From: a virus
IMG/VR virus record: IMGVR_UViG_3300004770_000134
Location: 1-21,638 of that record
Strand: one strand, 5' to 3'
DNA length: 21,638 nucleotides
This document shows, piece after piece, positions 5,486 through 11,326 of this stretch (its first letter is position 1; every line of letters begins with the position of its first letter). A program made the position numbers and the translations under genes. The notes beneath the pieces are model-generated. The model saw nothing but the letters and a program-made list of their open reading frames with translations. It did no database searches and was not told where the DNA came from.

Positions 5486-5533
5486 AAAATATTTTGCAAA
5501 TTGTTGCGTTATTCGTAAATTTTACTGTACACT
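5486..5533 (+). promoter_or_regulatory. candidate rightward promoter and operator region
   Basis: The AT-rich intergenic DNA holds a perfect palindrome AAAATATTTT (5486-5495) and possible -35/-10 pairs for rightward transcription: TTGCAA (5494) with TAAATT (5516), or TTGCGT (5504) with TACACT (5528). None is a strong consensus match, so the exact promoter is uncertain. By position it should serve the 5577-7219 operon and may be repressed by the YdaS/Cro-like protein. Confidence 0.35.
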
Positions 5534-5543
5534 TCTATCCATG

Positions 5544-5570
5544 CCGCAACATCTGCGGTCTTTTAAGGAG
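5544..5570 (+). promoter_or_regulatory. 5' leader hairpin and strong ribosome site of the rightward operon
   Basis: CCGCA (5544-5548) and TGCGG (5554-5558) form a 5-bp stem with a 5-base loop, followed by TCTTTT and then AAGGAG (5565-5570), 6 bases before the ATG at 5577. The hairpin plus short U-run could be a weak attenuator or a stabilising 5' stem. The AAGGAG decides the start of the first gene, over an in-frame ATG at 5541. Confidence 0.45.
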
Positions 5571-5576
5571 CACATT

Positions 5577-5780
5577 ATGAATGATCTCAACCCAACCACA
5601 CGACAGTATCCACGCACACTTGACGAGGCGTTTCCCAACACCGTCAAGCACGAGCAGTATCTTTCATATCAGCAGTCAATCAACAAAGACGAGCAGGCAT
5701 CCAATGCTGAGTTTTGGGTGTACATCACGTTGGCGTTTGCCGCTGGCTTCTTAGTTCATTTACTGTGGGGTGCAAAATGA
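5577..5780 (+). CDS. small membrane-anchored phage protein
   Basis: This encodes 67 residues from the ATG at 5577, which has AAGGAG 6 bases before it. The N-terminus (MNDLNPTTRQYPRTLDEAF) resembles a short phage protein I have seen repeatedly in Betaproteobacteria phages, often also carrying a C-terminal membrane helix. Here the helix is at about residues 44-64 (FWVYITLAFAAGFLVHLLWG). The soluble N-terminus would face the cytoplasm if it inserts as a tail anchor. It is the first gene of the rightward operon. Function is unknown. Confidence 0.78.
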   Translation: MNDLNPTTRQYPRTLDEAFPNTVKHEQYLSYQQSINKDEQASNAEFWVYITLAFAAGFLVHLLWGAK

Positions 5781-5859
5781 TTAATGAAATTAATGAACCA
5801 GCATTTCCAACAAATACGCCTATGCAATGGCAGACGCAATGCTGGAGGCACGTAAATGA
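5777..5859 (+). pseudogene. relic of a phage accessory gene, internally deleted and out of frame
   Basis: An ATG overlapping the previous stop (ATGA, 5777) opens a frame that reads MINEINEPAFP, the usual beginning of a widespread phage accessory protein. The usual ending of that family, AYAMADAMLEARK plus stop, is also present (5818-5859) but two bases out of frame with the beginning. The normal middle portion is missing. The ending still overlaps the next ATG as ATGA, so the old coupling survives. Read straight through, the first frame gives a 30-residue peptide ending at 5869. I interpret this as a gene collapsed by deletion; the family match is from memory. Confidence 0.55.
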
Positions 5860-6143
5860 AACCGCATAAACACGCAGACCTTATAAAAGCATGGGCTGAT
5901 GGTGCTGAGATTCAACATTTGGGGATTAGTGGGAGATGGTATGACAGTGAAACACCAGAATGGCTTAATCATGGCGTTTACCGCATCAAACCCGAGCCAA
6001 AGCCTGATTTTGTAGGCTATGTTCATGCAAGTAAATCTTTAACATGGGGTCCAGCCTCTGCTTTCCCTTTTGCTACAGCCAATATCAAAGTTATTTTTGA
6101 TGGCAAAACAGGAAAACCTAAATCAGCGGAGGTATTGGAATGA
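5856..6143 (+). CDS. conserved phage hypothetical protein
   Basis: This encodes 95 residues beginning MKPHKHADLIKAWADGAEIQ, followed by a W-Y...W...YRIKPEP segment (residues about 28-50). I recognise this N-terminal half as a very common phage domain (HAELIKAWADGAEIQ...YRIKP), always of unknown function. The second half is beta-rich and variable. GGAGG lies 7 bases upstream of the start, inside the relic gene. It overlaps the next gene by ATGA. It is soluble, with no signal. A small protein of the early recombination operon. Confidence 0.82.
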   Translation: MKPHKHADLIKAWADGAEIQHLGISGRWYDSETPEWLNHGVYRIKPEPKPDFVGYVHASKSLTWGPASAFPFATANIKVIFDGKTGKPKSAEVLE

Positions 6144-6379
6144 TTAGCTTTGAAACATTTTCATATCCCATGTCAATGGACGAAATTCTTGGTGAACGTG
6201 ATTTGTTCATTGAATACGAGTTTTCTAAATTTGGGCTGGATTACAAAGTGATTGCAGTTTCTGCAAATGGAGACCGTGAAACTATTGACCATTTGCTTGG
6301 CGAAAAAGAGAAACAATCAATCTTGCGCTTAATTGCACAAAACGAACACGAAGCATACGAACAAGGAGTAATGCCATGA
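6140..6379 (+). CDS. hypothetical protein
   Basis: This encodes 79 acidic residues, starting MISFETFSYPMSMDEIL, with a beta-hairpin-like centre (FIEYEFSKFGLDYKVIAVSANGD) and a helical C-terminus (KQSILRLIAQNEHEA). No domain is recognised. GGAGG lies about 7 bases before the ATG, which overlaps the upstream stop as ATGA; its own stop overlaps the ERF start as ATGA. Its place directly before ERF suggests a role in or with the recombination module, but that is positional inference only. Confidence 0.75.
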   Translation: MISFETFSYPMSMDEILGERDLFIEYEFSKFGLDYKVIAVSANGDRETIDHLLGEKEKQSILRLIAQNEHEAYEQGVMP

Positions 6380-6978
6380 AAAATATTGCAACAGCATTGG
6401 TTAAAGCACAGAAGGCGTTTGGCCCTGCTTTAAAGACCGCTACAAACCCGCATTTCCGTTCACGCTACGCTGACCTATCAGCTTGCGTTGAGGCGGTTAT
6501 AGACGCTTTAAACAACAATGGCATTTATCTGCTTCAAAAGAACTACGACTGCGCTGATGGAATTATGGTGGAAACTGTGTTTGTCCATGAATCAGGCGAA
6601 ATGCTTGAATGTGGCATTGTCCACTTTCCTGCCACCAAGAAAGACCCACAAGGCTACGCTTCGGCTCTTACTTATGGTCGCCGTTATTCATTAATGGCTG
6701 CTTGTGGAATTGCTCCTGAAGATGACGATGGAAACGCCGCCAGCAAGTCAGTGCCTAAACACACACCGACCAAGCCTGTACAAGAGATGGTCAAAGAAGA
6801 TCGCAAAGAAGTCTTGTTAACTTCTGCTAAATTCATTGTTGCCAGCATGGACGCAGGCGAAATGAATGAAGCGTTGGCAGAATGGGAAGCAATCACCGAC
6901 CCCGAGGAGAAAACGCATCTCTGGTCTATGTTAGACAGTAAATATCGTTCCGCAATCAAGAAAGTGAAAAATGGCTAA
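6376..6978 (+). CDS. erf: ERF-family single-strand annealing recombinase
   Basis: The 200-residue protein carries the ERF family signature: an N-terminal KAQKAFGPALKTATNPHF, then RYADLSACVEAVIDAL, and the hallmark ALTYGRRYSLMAACGIAPEDDDGN (about residues 98-121). ERF proteins form rings on single-stranded DNA and anneal complementary strands, driving phage recombination and genome circularisation. The C-terminal 75 residues are variable and partly helical, as usual, and may bind partner proteins. AAGGAG lies 7 bases before the ATG. The following SSB-like gene starts inside its last codons, so the two are likely co-produced as an annealing module. Confidence 0.93.
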   Translation: MKNIATALVKAQKAFGPALKTATNPHFRSRYADLSACVEAVIDALNNNGIYLLQKNYDCADGIMVETVFVHESGEMLECGIVHFPATKKDPQGYASALTYGRRYSLMAACGIAPEDDDGNAASKSVPKHTPTKPVQEMVKEDRKEVLLTSAKFIVASMDAGEMNEALAEWEAITDPEEKTHLWSMLDSKYRSAIKKVKNG

Positions 6979-7219
6979 AACAATGTATGAAGTGGTGGCA
7001 GTTGTTGGCAAATACACCAACAAAGACGGTCAAGAAAAGAACCGCTATCAACGTCTGGGTTCAGTTGTTGAAACCAAATCAGGTTTAATGCTCAAAATGG
7101 ATTTGATGCCCATTACCGAGCAGGGCTGGTCTGGTTGGGCATATTTAAATGAACCCAAGCCAAAAGAAGGCTACCAAGGTTTTCCTAAAGACGATTTTGA
7201 CGAAACCATCCCATTCTGA
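6971..7219 (+). CDS. small SSB-like single-stranded DNA-binding protein candidate
   Basis: The 82-residue protein is predicted to be mostly beta-strand: TMYEVVAVVGKYT, then KNRYQRLGSVVET, LMLKMDLMPIT and WSGWAYLNEP, consistent with an OB-fold. It ends KDDFDETIPF, very close to the acidic tail of bacterial SSB (MDFDDDIPF) that recruits replication and repair partners. Its start lies 8 bases inside the ERF gene, and ERF proteins commonly work with an SSB. It is roughly half the length of a standard SSB. I infer single-strand binding; the family is usually left unnamed. An intrinsic terminator follows directly. Confidence 0.68.
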   Translation: MAKTMYEVVAVVGKYTNKDGQEKNRYQRLGSVVETKSGLMLKMDLMPITEQGWSGWAYLNEPKPKEGYQGFPKDDFDETIPF

Positions 7220-7222
7220 GTT

Positions 7223-7246
7223 ATGGGGCTTTGTCCCCATTTTTTT
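7223..7246 (+). terminator. rho-independent terminator
   Basis: ATGGGG (7223-7228) and CCCCAT (7235-7240) form a perfect 6-bp stem with a 6-base loop, followed by a run of T through 7246. It ends the rightward recombination operon right after the SSB-like gene and separates it from the accessory genes starting at 7267. Confidence 0.85.
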
Positions 7247-7266
7247 GACAAATTAAGAGGCACATT

Positions 7267-7524
7267 ATGAACATCGAAAACTGGTTTGCTGAAAACAACC
7301 ACATTTGGAAAGCGTTTGAGGAGCAGGCGTTGTTGATCTATCAGCGAGGCCACCGCCATTATTCAGCAAGAACAATCATTGAGTTCTTGCGTCACCATTC
7401 AGCTTTAAAAGAAGCCAGCGGCGAATGGAAGATCAATGACCACATCACGCCACATTTGGCAAGACGGTTTATGAAAGAGCATCCACACTTGAATGGATTT
7501 TTTGAAACAAGGAGCATGAAATGA
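7267..7524 (+). CDS. conserved phage hypothetical protein (FKIN/GFFETR family)
   Basis: This encodes 85 residues of a very common phage family: an N-terminal W-x2-FEEQALLI segment, then HYSARTIIEFLRHH, EWKINDHITPHLARRFM, and an ending GFFETRS. The pattern (Y-S-A-R-x-I-I, K-I-N, P-x-x-A-R-x-F, GFF-x-x-R) is conserved across many tailed phages and some bacterial genomes, but no function is known to me. It is small, basic and helical, so it may bind DNA. AGAGG lies 6 bases before the ATG, in a context nearly identical to that of the gene at 5577. It follows the terminator and is coupled to the membrane protein after it. Confidence 0.85.
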   Translation: MNIENWFAENNHIWKAFEEQALLIYQRGHRHYSARTIIEFLRHHSALKEASGEWKINDHITPHLARRFMKEHPHLNGFFETRSMK

Positions 7525-7724
7525 AACGCTACTTTTCAACCATTGGGTTCATCATGACCCCGTTCATCATCAGCTATGCGTTCTGGTACATCATCGGCGC
7601 TGGCATCTCGGCAAGCTGGGATTTGGCTAACTGGACGATGAACTTGAAAATCGTTCTGACTGTGTGGGCGTGGGGCTTTGCCACCATGATGCTTTTCAAA
7701 CTCAATGACGACCTACGCACATGA
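7521..7724 (+). CDS. small two-helix membrane protein
   Basis: This encodes 67 residues with two predicted membrane helices: about 8-30 (IGFIMTPFIISYAFWYIIGA) and 41-60 (MNLKIVLTVWAWGFATMMLF), ending in a short charged tail (KLNDDLRT). AAGGAG lies 6 bases before its ATG. The start overlaps the previous stop as ATGA and the stop overlaps the next ATG as ATGA. It is not in the lysis cluster, so a holin role is less likely. Function is unknown. Confidence 0.75.
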   Translation: MKRYFSTIGFIMTPFIISYAFWYIIGAGISASWDLANWTMNLKIVLTVWAWGFATMMLFKLNDDLRT

Positions 7725-7882
7725 TCTACCTTAAAAGAAAAGCGCTTGGCGGCAATATTGTTGTTGCGCGATTTGCGGATGATGACAGATTTGGTGCGAC
7801 TATTTGCCTTGTTCAAACAAGAAGATTAGACCCAAACCTCAAACACACATATTTCTTGGTCAAAGAACGAGGAGGCAAATGA
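7721..7882 (+). CDS. 53-aa hypothetical protein
   Basis: This is a basic 53-codon gene with ATGA overlaps at both ends (7721-7724 and 7879-7882). It reads MIYLKRKALGGNIVVARFADDD and ends FLVKERGGK, with alternating beta-like and charged stretches. No domain is recognised and no clear Shine-Dalgarno precedes it, so its translation probably depends on coupling. Its last codons supply the GGAGG that serves the next gene. Confidence 0.6.
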   Translation: MIYLKRKALGGNIVVARFADDDRFGATICLVQTRRLDPNLKHTYFLVKERGGK

Positions 7883-7998
7883 TGGATTGGATTGATATTA
7901 TTGTTGGCGGCATTGTTGCCATTTTTATTGTCGGAGGCTGCTTGGCGTTGTACGCTGATGCAACGAACCACCCTTGGGGAGAAGATGATGAGCATTGA
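7882..7998 (+). CDS. 38-aa single-pass membrane peptide
   Basis: The gene encodes 38 residues from the ATG at 7882 (an ATG at 7879 adds one Met). GGAGG lies 6 bases before the second ATG. One membrane helix covers about residues 4-24 (DIIVGGIVAIFIVGGCLALYA), followed by a short acidic tail (WGEDDEH). It overlaps the gene before and the gene after. Function is unknown; small membrane peptides are frequent in this operon. Confidence 0.65.
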   Translation: MDWIDIIVGGIVAIFIVGGCLALYADATNHPWGEDDEH

Positions 7999-8380
7999 AG
8001 CAATGAAACATTATGAAGCTGCATTATTGAAAGCCTTTCCAAAAGGTGCGTCTGGTGATGTATTTGAACACTGGAATAAAGCCCGCCAAGCCATTGCAGA
8101 GGCAGAGCAGAACGAGCCTGTGGGCTATTGGATGGGAAAATTCAGCAAAGATGGCGGGGCAACTCTTTATGAGGTGAAGCAAGAAAGTATGTTTGGTTGC
8201 GCCTATCAAAACATTCCTCTTTACACCAACCCACAACCCCGCAAGCCGTTGACGGATGCGCGAATTAATGAAATCGCCGACACAGTGGCAAATATGCCTT
8301 TGGTCGGAATTGTGAATGACTTTAGAACTCGTTTTGCCAGAGCAATCGAAGCCGCCCACGGCATAAAGGAGAATACATGA
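7988..8380 (+). CDS. phage accessory protein with LYT-PQPR motif
   Basis: This encodes 130 residues from the ATG at 7988 (GGAG is 6 bases upstream; an ATG at 7985 is an alternative). An N-terminal helical part (AMKHYEAALLKAFP to ARQAIAEAEQ) leads to a beta-rich middle starting EPVGYWM and closing IPLYTNPQPRKPLTD. A helical end contains FARAIEAAHGI. I recognise the second half as a modular phage accessory domain usually ending in LT-D-x-I-x-EIA and FARAIE. No catalytic residues are evident. The next protein carries a related PV...LYT-PQ-R segment. Soluble; function unknown. Confidence 0.75.
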   Translation: MSIEAMKHYEAALLKAFPKGASGDVFEHWNKARQAIAEAEQNEPVGYWMGKFSKDGGATLYEVKQESMFGCAYQNIPLYTNPQPRKPLTDARINEIADTVANMPLVGIVNDFRTRFARAIEAAHGIKENT

Positions 8381-8727
8381 GTACAGCTCTCAGATGCCAT
8401 AAATGCGGATATGACTTCAGCGGTTCAGGCGATTCAGCTCATGTTTGCCTACAACAACCCCGCACACAACCCAAGCAAGAGCAGGATAAGCCTGTGGCGG
8501 TGGTTACTGGAATGTACGGTGGACGTTTTACCTACGCACCAATCAAATCATCTGTGGTATTGCCTGTTGGTACGGCACTCTACACCCACCCACAACAACG
8601 CACATGGGTAGAACTTACTCAAGAAGAAACTTACGAACTATGGCAAGCTAGCCGATGCGGAGTCCCGCGATACTTAAATTTTGCAAGTTTGATTGATGCC
8701 AAACTCAAGGAAAAAAACAATGGATGA
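8377..8727 (+). CDS. zinc-ribbon phage accessory protein with LYT-PQQR motif
   Basis: This encodes 116 residues. The N-terminus has a C-x2-C pair (CHKCGYDF, Cys 8 and 11) and a later Cys24, suggesting a small zinc ribbon. The middle (KPVAVVTG, then LPVGTALYTHPQQR) resembles the PV...LYT-PQ-R segment of the previous gene, and the end has a helix with WVELTQEETYELW. AAAGGAG lies 5 bases before its ATG, which overlaps the previous stop as ATGA. No known function. The shared segment suggests the two proteins belong to one modular family. Confidence 0.75.
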   Translation: MSTALRCHKCGYDFSGSGDSAHVCLQQPRTQPKQEQDKPVAVVTGMYGGRFTYAPIKSSVVLPVGTALYTHPQQRTWVELTQEETYELWQASRCGVPRYLNFASLIDAKLKEKNNG

Positions 8728-8836
8728 CGATATTTGCAACATCCTCATGCTTTGCACAATCCTGTTTTTTGGAGCAGGATTTTTTACCGCTTTGCTCATT
8801 GCCACTTGGGTGATGATTGAAGCCTTGTCAGACTAA
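8720..8836 (+). CDS. 38-aa single-pass membrane peptide, end of the rightward operon
   Basis: This 38-codon gene begins MDDDICNILML and has a membrane helix (LCTILFFGAGFFTALLIATWVM, residues about 11-32) with a short acidic end. AAGGA lies about 7-9 bases upstream. Its last 9 bases overlap the end of the convergent endolysin gene. The position beside the lysis genes invites a pinholin-like reading, but it lies on the opposite strand and in the accessory operon, so that is unlikely. Confidence 0.6.
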   Translation: MDDDICNILMLCTILFFGAGFFTALLIATWVMIEALSD

Positions 8837-9424
8837 AACCTGATAGGCTTTCTGAGTCAATGCAATTCGTTCAGCAAGTCCAAAGATGCCACCATTGATT
8901 TTGCGAGTTACAGCCTCATAGTTCATGGCATCCGCCAAAGCATTGAGGTTATGTGTTGACCAGAACCAGCCAGCACTTAGCGCAGCGTATTTAGGCGAGG
9001 ACACCAAATCGGGTGAGGCCACAAGATCGGCATTGACGGCCTGGCCAAAGTGCCAATACGAGTCATGCCCCGTGAGTTGGATACAACCCCTGCCTCTGAA
9101 CTTGAACCCATCACCAGACGCTTCGTCACGATTGCCCATGCGTGAGGCGTAGACCTTGTTAGCAATCTTTTGGGGCTGGTGGGCGTAGGCATTAGCAATC
9201 TCCAAAGTAGGGAATCGGCTAGGCCACAATTTAATCAAAGTCTCGGCTTTGTAGTTTAAGTTTTCCTCAAGCGTTTTGAAGTTGTTGCACTCATGGCTGC
9301 ATTGACCGATAAACGCTGCTTGCTGGCGAGGTGTTGCAATGTTGAATTTTGCAAACGTATCGTTAAGTGCAGGCGTCCATTCGATACCAATACCAAGTTG
9401 TTGGAGTTGTTCAGCGCTTACCAT
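8828..9424 (-). CDS. GH19 chitinase-like endolysin
   Basis: The 198-residue protein matches phage endolysins of glycoside hydrolase family 19. The catalytic region is H44-E45 in QCSHECNNF with a second Glu at 53-54 (LEENLNY). It is followed by FRGRGCIQLTGHDSY (109-123), a family hallmark, and AGWFWSTHNLN further on. It would cleave the glycan strands of peptidoglycan. There is no signal peptide or SAR domain, so release across the inner membrane needs a holin. GGGAG lies 7 bases before the ATG, which overlaps the end of Rz by 14 bases. It is last in the late leftward operon, after Rz/Rz1, so the lysis genes run holin candidate, Rz/Rz1, endolysin. Confidence 0.93.
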   Translation of the reverse strand: MVSAEQLQQLGIGIEWTPALNDTFAKFNIATPRQQAAFIGQCSHECNNFKTLEENLNYKAETLIKLWPSRFPTLEIANAYAHQPQKIANKVYASRMGNRDEASGDGFKFRGRGCIQLTGHDSYWHFGQAVNADLVASPDLVSSPKYAALSAGWFWSTHNLNALADAMNYEAVTRKINGGIFGLAERIALTQKAYQVLV

Positions 9425-9836
9425 GAATGATCTCCCTCATTTTTGAGTACTGGTCAATGCAGGCGTTAAGTTCGACAATGGCTTGGTCTCCGTCTCCTGT
9501 GATGGTGACAAGAGCTTCACTAACCGATCTGTCAAGTTCGGCTCTCGTTTCTGTATCGCTAGAGGCGGTACATCCAGCTTGGGGGGTGACGTTGACGAAC
9601 AACCGCTGCTCACCAGTATGGATAGCATTAACAAGCTGAGAGTTTTTAGTTGCCAAAGATTTTTTTGCTTGTGCGAGTTGAGCATCCGCTTGTTCCTTTG
9701 CGTCAGACATTTCCTGATTCTTTTTACCAATGACGATAGCATCTTCTGTCTCTTTCTCTTTGTAACCTTGGTGGTGTCCATAACCATAAACACCTGCCAA
9801 AGTCATTAAAACGCTTAAAATAACCCAAGGGTTCAT
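9411..9836 (-). CDS. Rz: Rz-like inner-membrane spanin
   Basis: This encodes 141 residues from the ATG at 9836, chosen over the ATG at 9842 because AAGGA is 6 bases before the second. It has a short N-terminal membrane anchor (VILSVLMTLAGVYGYGHH), then a charged, Gln/Lys/Ala-rich coiled coil, then a C-terminal ELNACIDQYSKMRE resembling many Rz proteins. Spanins fuse inner and outer membranes at the last step of lysis of Gram-negative hosts. A second gene (Rz1) lies wholly inside it in another frame, as in lambda. It sits between the holin candidate and the endolysin. Confidence 0.85.
   Translation of the reverse strand: MNPWVILSVLMTLAGVYGYGHHQGYKEKETEDAIVIGKKNQEMSDAKEQADAQLAQAKKSLATKNSQLVNAIHTGEQRLFVNVTPQAGCTASSDTETRAELDRSVSEALVTITGDGDQAIVELNACIDQYSKMREIIHGKR
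9437..9685 (-). CDS. Rz1: Rz1-like outer-membrane lipoprotein spanin, nested in Rz
   Basis: This 82-residue frame lies entirely inside Rz, in a different phase. From the ATG at 9685 (AAGGA about 8 bases upstream) it has a basic start (MLNSHKQKN), a hydrophobic signal (LSLLMLSILV) and a lipobox-like SSGC, giving a mature lipoprotein beginning Cys-Ser-Ser. A proline-rich stretch follows (SPPKLDVPPL), typical of Rz1. Ser at the -3 position of the lipobox is less common than Leu, but acceptable. It would sit in the outer membrane and bind Rz across the periplasm. The longer upstream frame is a shadow of Rz. Confidence 0.82.
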   Translation of the reverse strand: MLNSHKQKNLWQLKTLSLLMLSILVSSGCSSTSPPKLDVPPLAIQKREPNLTDRLVKLLSPSQETETKPLSNLTPALTSTQK

Positions 9837-9838
9837 CG

Positions 9839-10291
9839 TCATTCCTTAACCGATTGACGAGCCGCAGCCATAGCTTCACGCTCATGGTCTGGCTCAAGAT
9901 GATTAGCAGGCGTAGAAGGCGCTGAAGGCGCAGACCATTCGGCTACTTGAATAGACTGCACAGGAGGAGCAACATAAGCCGCTGTGTTTGATTTGGCAGC
10001 GTTCATCATGTCTTTGGCCTCATTGCTCACGCCTTTGGTCAAGATGCCACCAATTCCGCCCACAATCAACAAAACAATGTCGTTCAACATCTTTGTGTAG
10101 GCTTGGTCAATCGGGGCCATTTGCTTAATCGGCTGAGTTACAAACGTCACCGAATACAACAAAGCAAACGTAATAAACGCAAATATCAGCGTCACCATAA
10201 TGACGACAAACGCTCTGACGCGAACGTCTATCTCATCGGCAGTTAGCCTGGCATTGTTGGGCGCTAGGAGTTGTAACAGGATTTCCTTCAA
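9839..10291 (-). CDS. putative holin-like membrane protein
   Basis: This encodes 150 residues from a TTG start at 10291, supported by GGAG 7 bases before it. It has two membrane helices, about 28-51 (FVVIMVTLIFAFITFALLYSV) and 69-87 (MLNDIVLLIVGGIGGILTKG), with a short loop between and a long soluble, Pro/Ala/Ser-rich C-terminal tail. It lies directly before Rz/Rz1 and the endolysin, the expected holin position, and a cytoplasmic endolysin requires such a protein. The tail is longer than in most holins, so another membrane role is possible. It overlaps the lipoprotein gene before it by 59 bases. Confidence 0.6.
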   Translation of the reverse strand: MKEILLQLLAPNNARLTADEIDVRVRAFVVIMVTLIFAFITFALLYSVTFVTQPIKQMAPIDQAYTKMLNDIVLLIVGGIGGILTKGVSNEAKDMMNAAKSNTAAYVAPPVQSIQVAEWSAPSAPSTPANHLEPDHEREAMAAARQSVKE

Positions 10292-10457
10292 TTTTTTTCT
10301 CCAAGATAGGTGCTACAAGATACTCAGGACAGGTTTGGGTGAACTCACAAATTGGTTTTTGACATTGTGCATCACCAAAATGATTGGGGTCTTGGCAGAT
10401 ATATCGATAACGATCTTCACAGCCTGCCAGCAACAGTAAAAGAATGATGTACTTCAT
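10233..10457 (-). CDS. small cysteine-rich lipoprotein
   Basis: The 74-residue protein has a short lipoprotein signal (MKYIILLLLLAGC, lipid Cys13) followed by a cysteine-rich mature part: RYICQDPNHF, CQKPICEF, TCPEYL. I recall a family of small phage lipoproteins with an R-Y-x-C-Q-D-P motif in late regions of marine and freshwater podoviruses. GAGG lies 7 bases upstream, and its ATG overlaps the previous stop as ATGA. Its C-terminal 19 codons overlap the holin candidate in another frame. It may act in lysis or in superinfection control at the outer membrane; neither is proven. The true o-spanin here is more likely the nested Rz1. Confidence 0.75.
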   Translation of the reverse strand: MKYIILLLLLAGCEDRYRYICQDPNHFGDAQCQKPICEFTQTCPEYLVAPILEKKIEGNPVTTPSAQQCQANCR

Positions 10458-10732
10458 TTCCTTGCTTCCTCAATTTCTTTTTGAGCCTGTTGCAGTTTTC
10501 GCAAAGTATGCTCCATTGCCATTTCAGCCACATACGCTCGATACCAAACATATCCAGCCGCAGGCACTAACAAAGCAAACAACAACACCAACAAGATTAG
10601 TATTGCATGAAATCCTGAGTCGTCAGCCGCAGAGTAATCATCAAGCCCCACACCCACGCCGCCAGAAGCCCGAGCGTTACCGCCAAGGCGACCCGCATTT
10701 GTCGGCGCTTGCTGATTTCCTCGCGTAGCCAT
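10454..10732 (-). CDS. membrane protein with Gly-rich N-terminus
   Basis: This encodes 92 residues: a Gly/Ala/Asn-rich start (GRLGGNARASGGVGVGLDDYS), a membrane helix at about 42-65 (HAILILLVLLFALLVPAAGYVW) and a coiled-coil tail (LRKLQQAQKEIEEARK). GAGG precedes the ATG by 4 bases. The first 45 codons overlap, in another frame, the end of the upstream gene (10597-11319). The GLDDYSA...DSGFHA motif looks familiar from late genes of aquatic podoviruses, supporting this frame as real. No function known; the topology would suit a lysis or membrane-remodelling accessory. Confidence 0.72.
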   Translation of the reverse strand: MATRGNQQAPTNAGRLGGNARASGGVGVGLDDYSAADDSGFHAILILLVLLFALLVPAAGYVWYRAYVAEMAMEHTLRKLQQAQKEIEEARK

Positions 10733-11319
10733 CTTGCCTCATTCCTTTTCCTGATTTGCTCACGCCTTGCGAATTCCTGTTCTTCAACAATCCGACTGTG
10801 CATCTTGAGAAACCTCGTGTATATGTCCTTTAACTCAGGGGGCGCATACACCATAGCCTCTCGTATCTCTATGCTCAAGTTCTCCAGTTGAAGTTCTACA
10901 AGCGCCCTATCCATTGCGTTCTTGGCGAGGTTTGCGTTTGGGTCGTAGACCGTGTTCGATGTTTCCTCAAGGTCTTTGTAATAATTTGTGAGCTTCTGAT
11001 GCAAATCAAAGAAGTCTCCCATTTTTTGACCAACATCCACGATAAGCTGTGCTTGGAGTTCTTCAGAATCTTGGTGACGCTTGACTTTTTTAATAGGCTC
11101 TGCAACGGCGACAATAGCTTTCTTAACGCCAAATAAACTCTTGAACCAACCCCATATTCCAGAAACTTCTTTTGCAATGGCTTTAACGTCACCAATGGCA
11201 CGTTCAGTCCCCTTCTTGAACTCCTCAATCGCCATGCGTCCTTCATGGAGTTGGTCGCAACCCGCTTTGATCTGTTTGACCAAAGTGACTGCGCCAAGAA
11301 GGAGGGTGATCGGGTCAAT
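10597..11319 (-). CDS. coiled-coil, C-terminal membrane-anchored phage protein with probable AUU start
   Basis: The frame is open from ATT at 11319. An in-frame TTG lies at 11283, but the 12 residues between (IDPITLLLGAVTL) match the usual start of this kind of phage protein (MDPITL-x-L-GAV...). From ATT the product is about 240 residues. It contains a helical centre, DVGQKMGDFFDLHQKL, a YDPNANLAKNAMDRALVEL stretch, an EAMVYAPPELKDIYTRFLKM motif and a C-terminal membrane helix (VALAVTLGLLAAWVWGLMI). It resembles late proteins of aquatic T7-like and other podoviruses, function unknown. The last 136 bases overlap the next gene out of frame. Confidence 0.78.
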   Translation of the reverse strand: MDPITLLLGAVTLVKQIKAGCDQLHEGRMAIEEFKKGTERAIGDVKAIAKEVSGIWGWFKSLFGVKKAIVAVAEPIKKVKRHQDSEELQAQLIVDVGQKMGDFFDLHQKLTNYYKDLEETSNTVYDPNANLAKNAMDRALVELQLENLSIEIREAMVYAPPELKDIYTRFLKMHSRIVEEQEFARREQIRKRNEARWLREEISKRRQMRVALAVTLGLLAAWVWGLMITLRLTTQDFMQY

Positions 11320-11326
11320 GGGCTAC

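Noticed and set aside
8828-8860. Bidirectional terminator between the convergent operons
   Set aside because: Only a weak, interrupted stem is present; no convincing U-tract hairpin.
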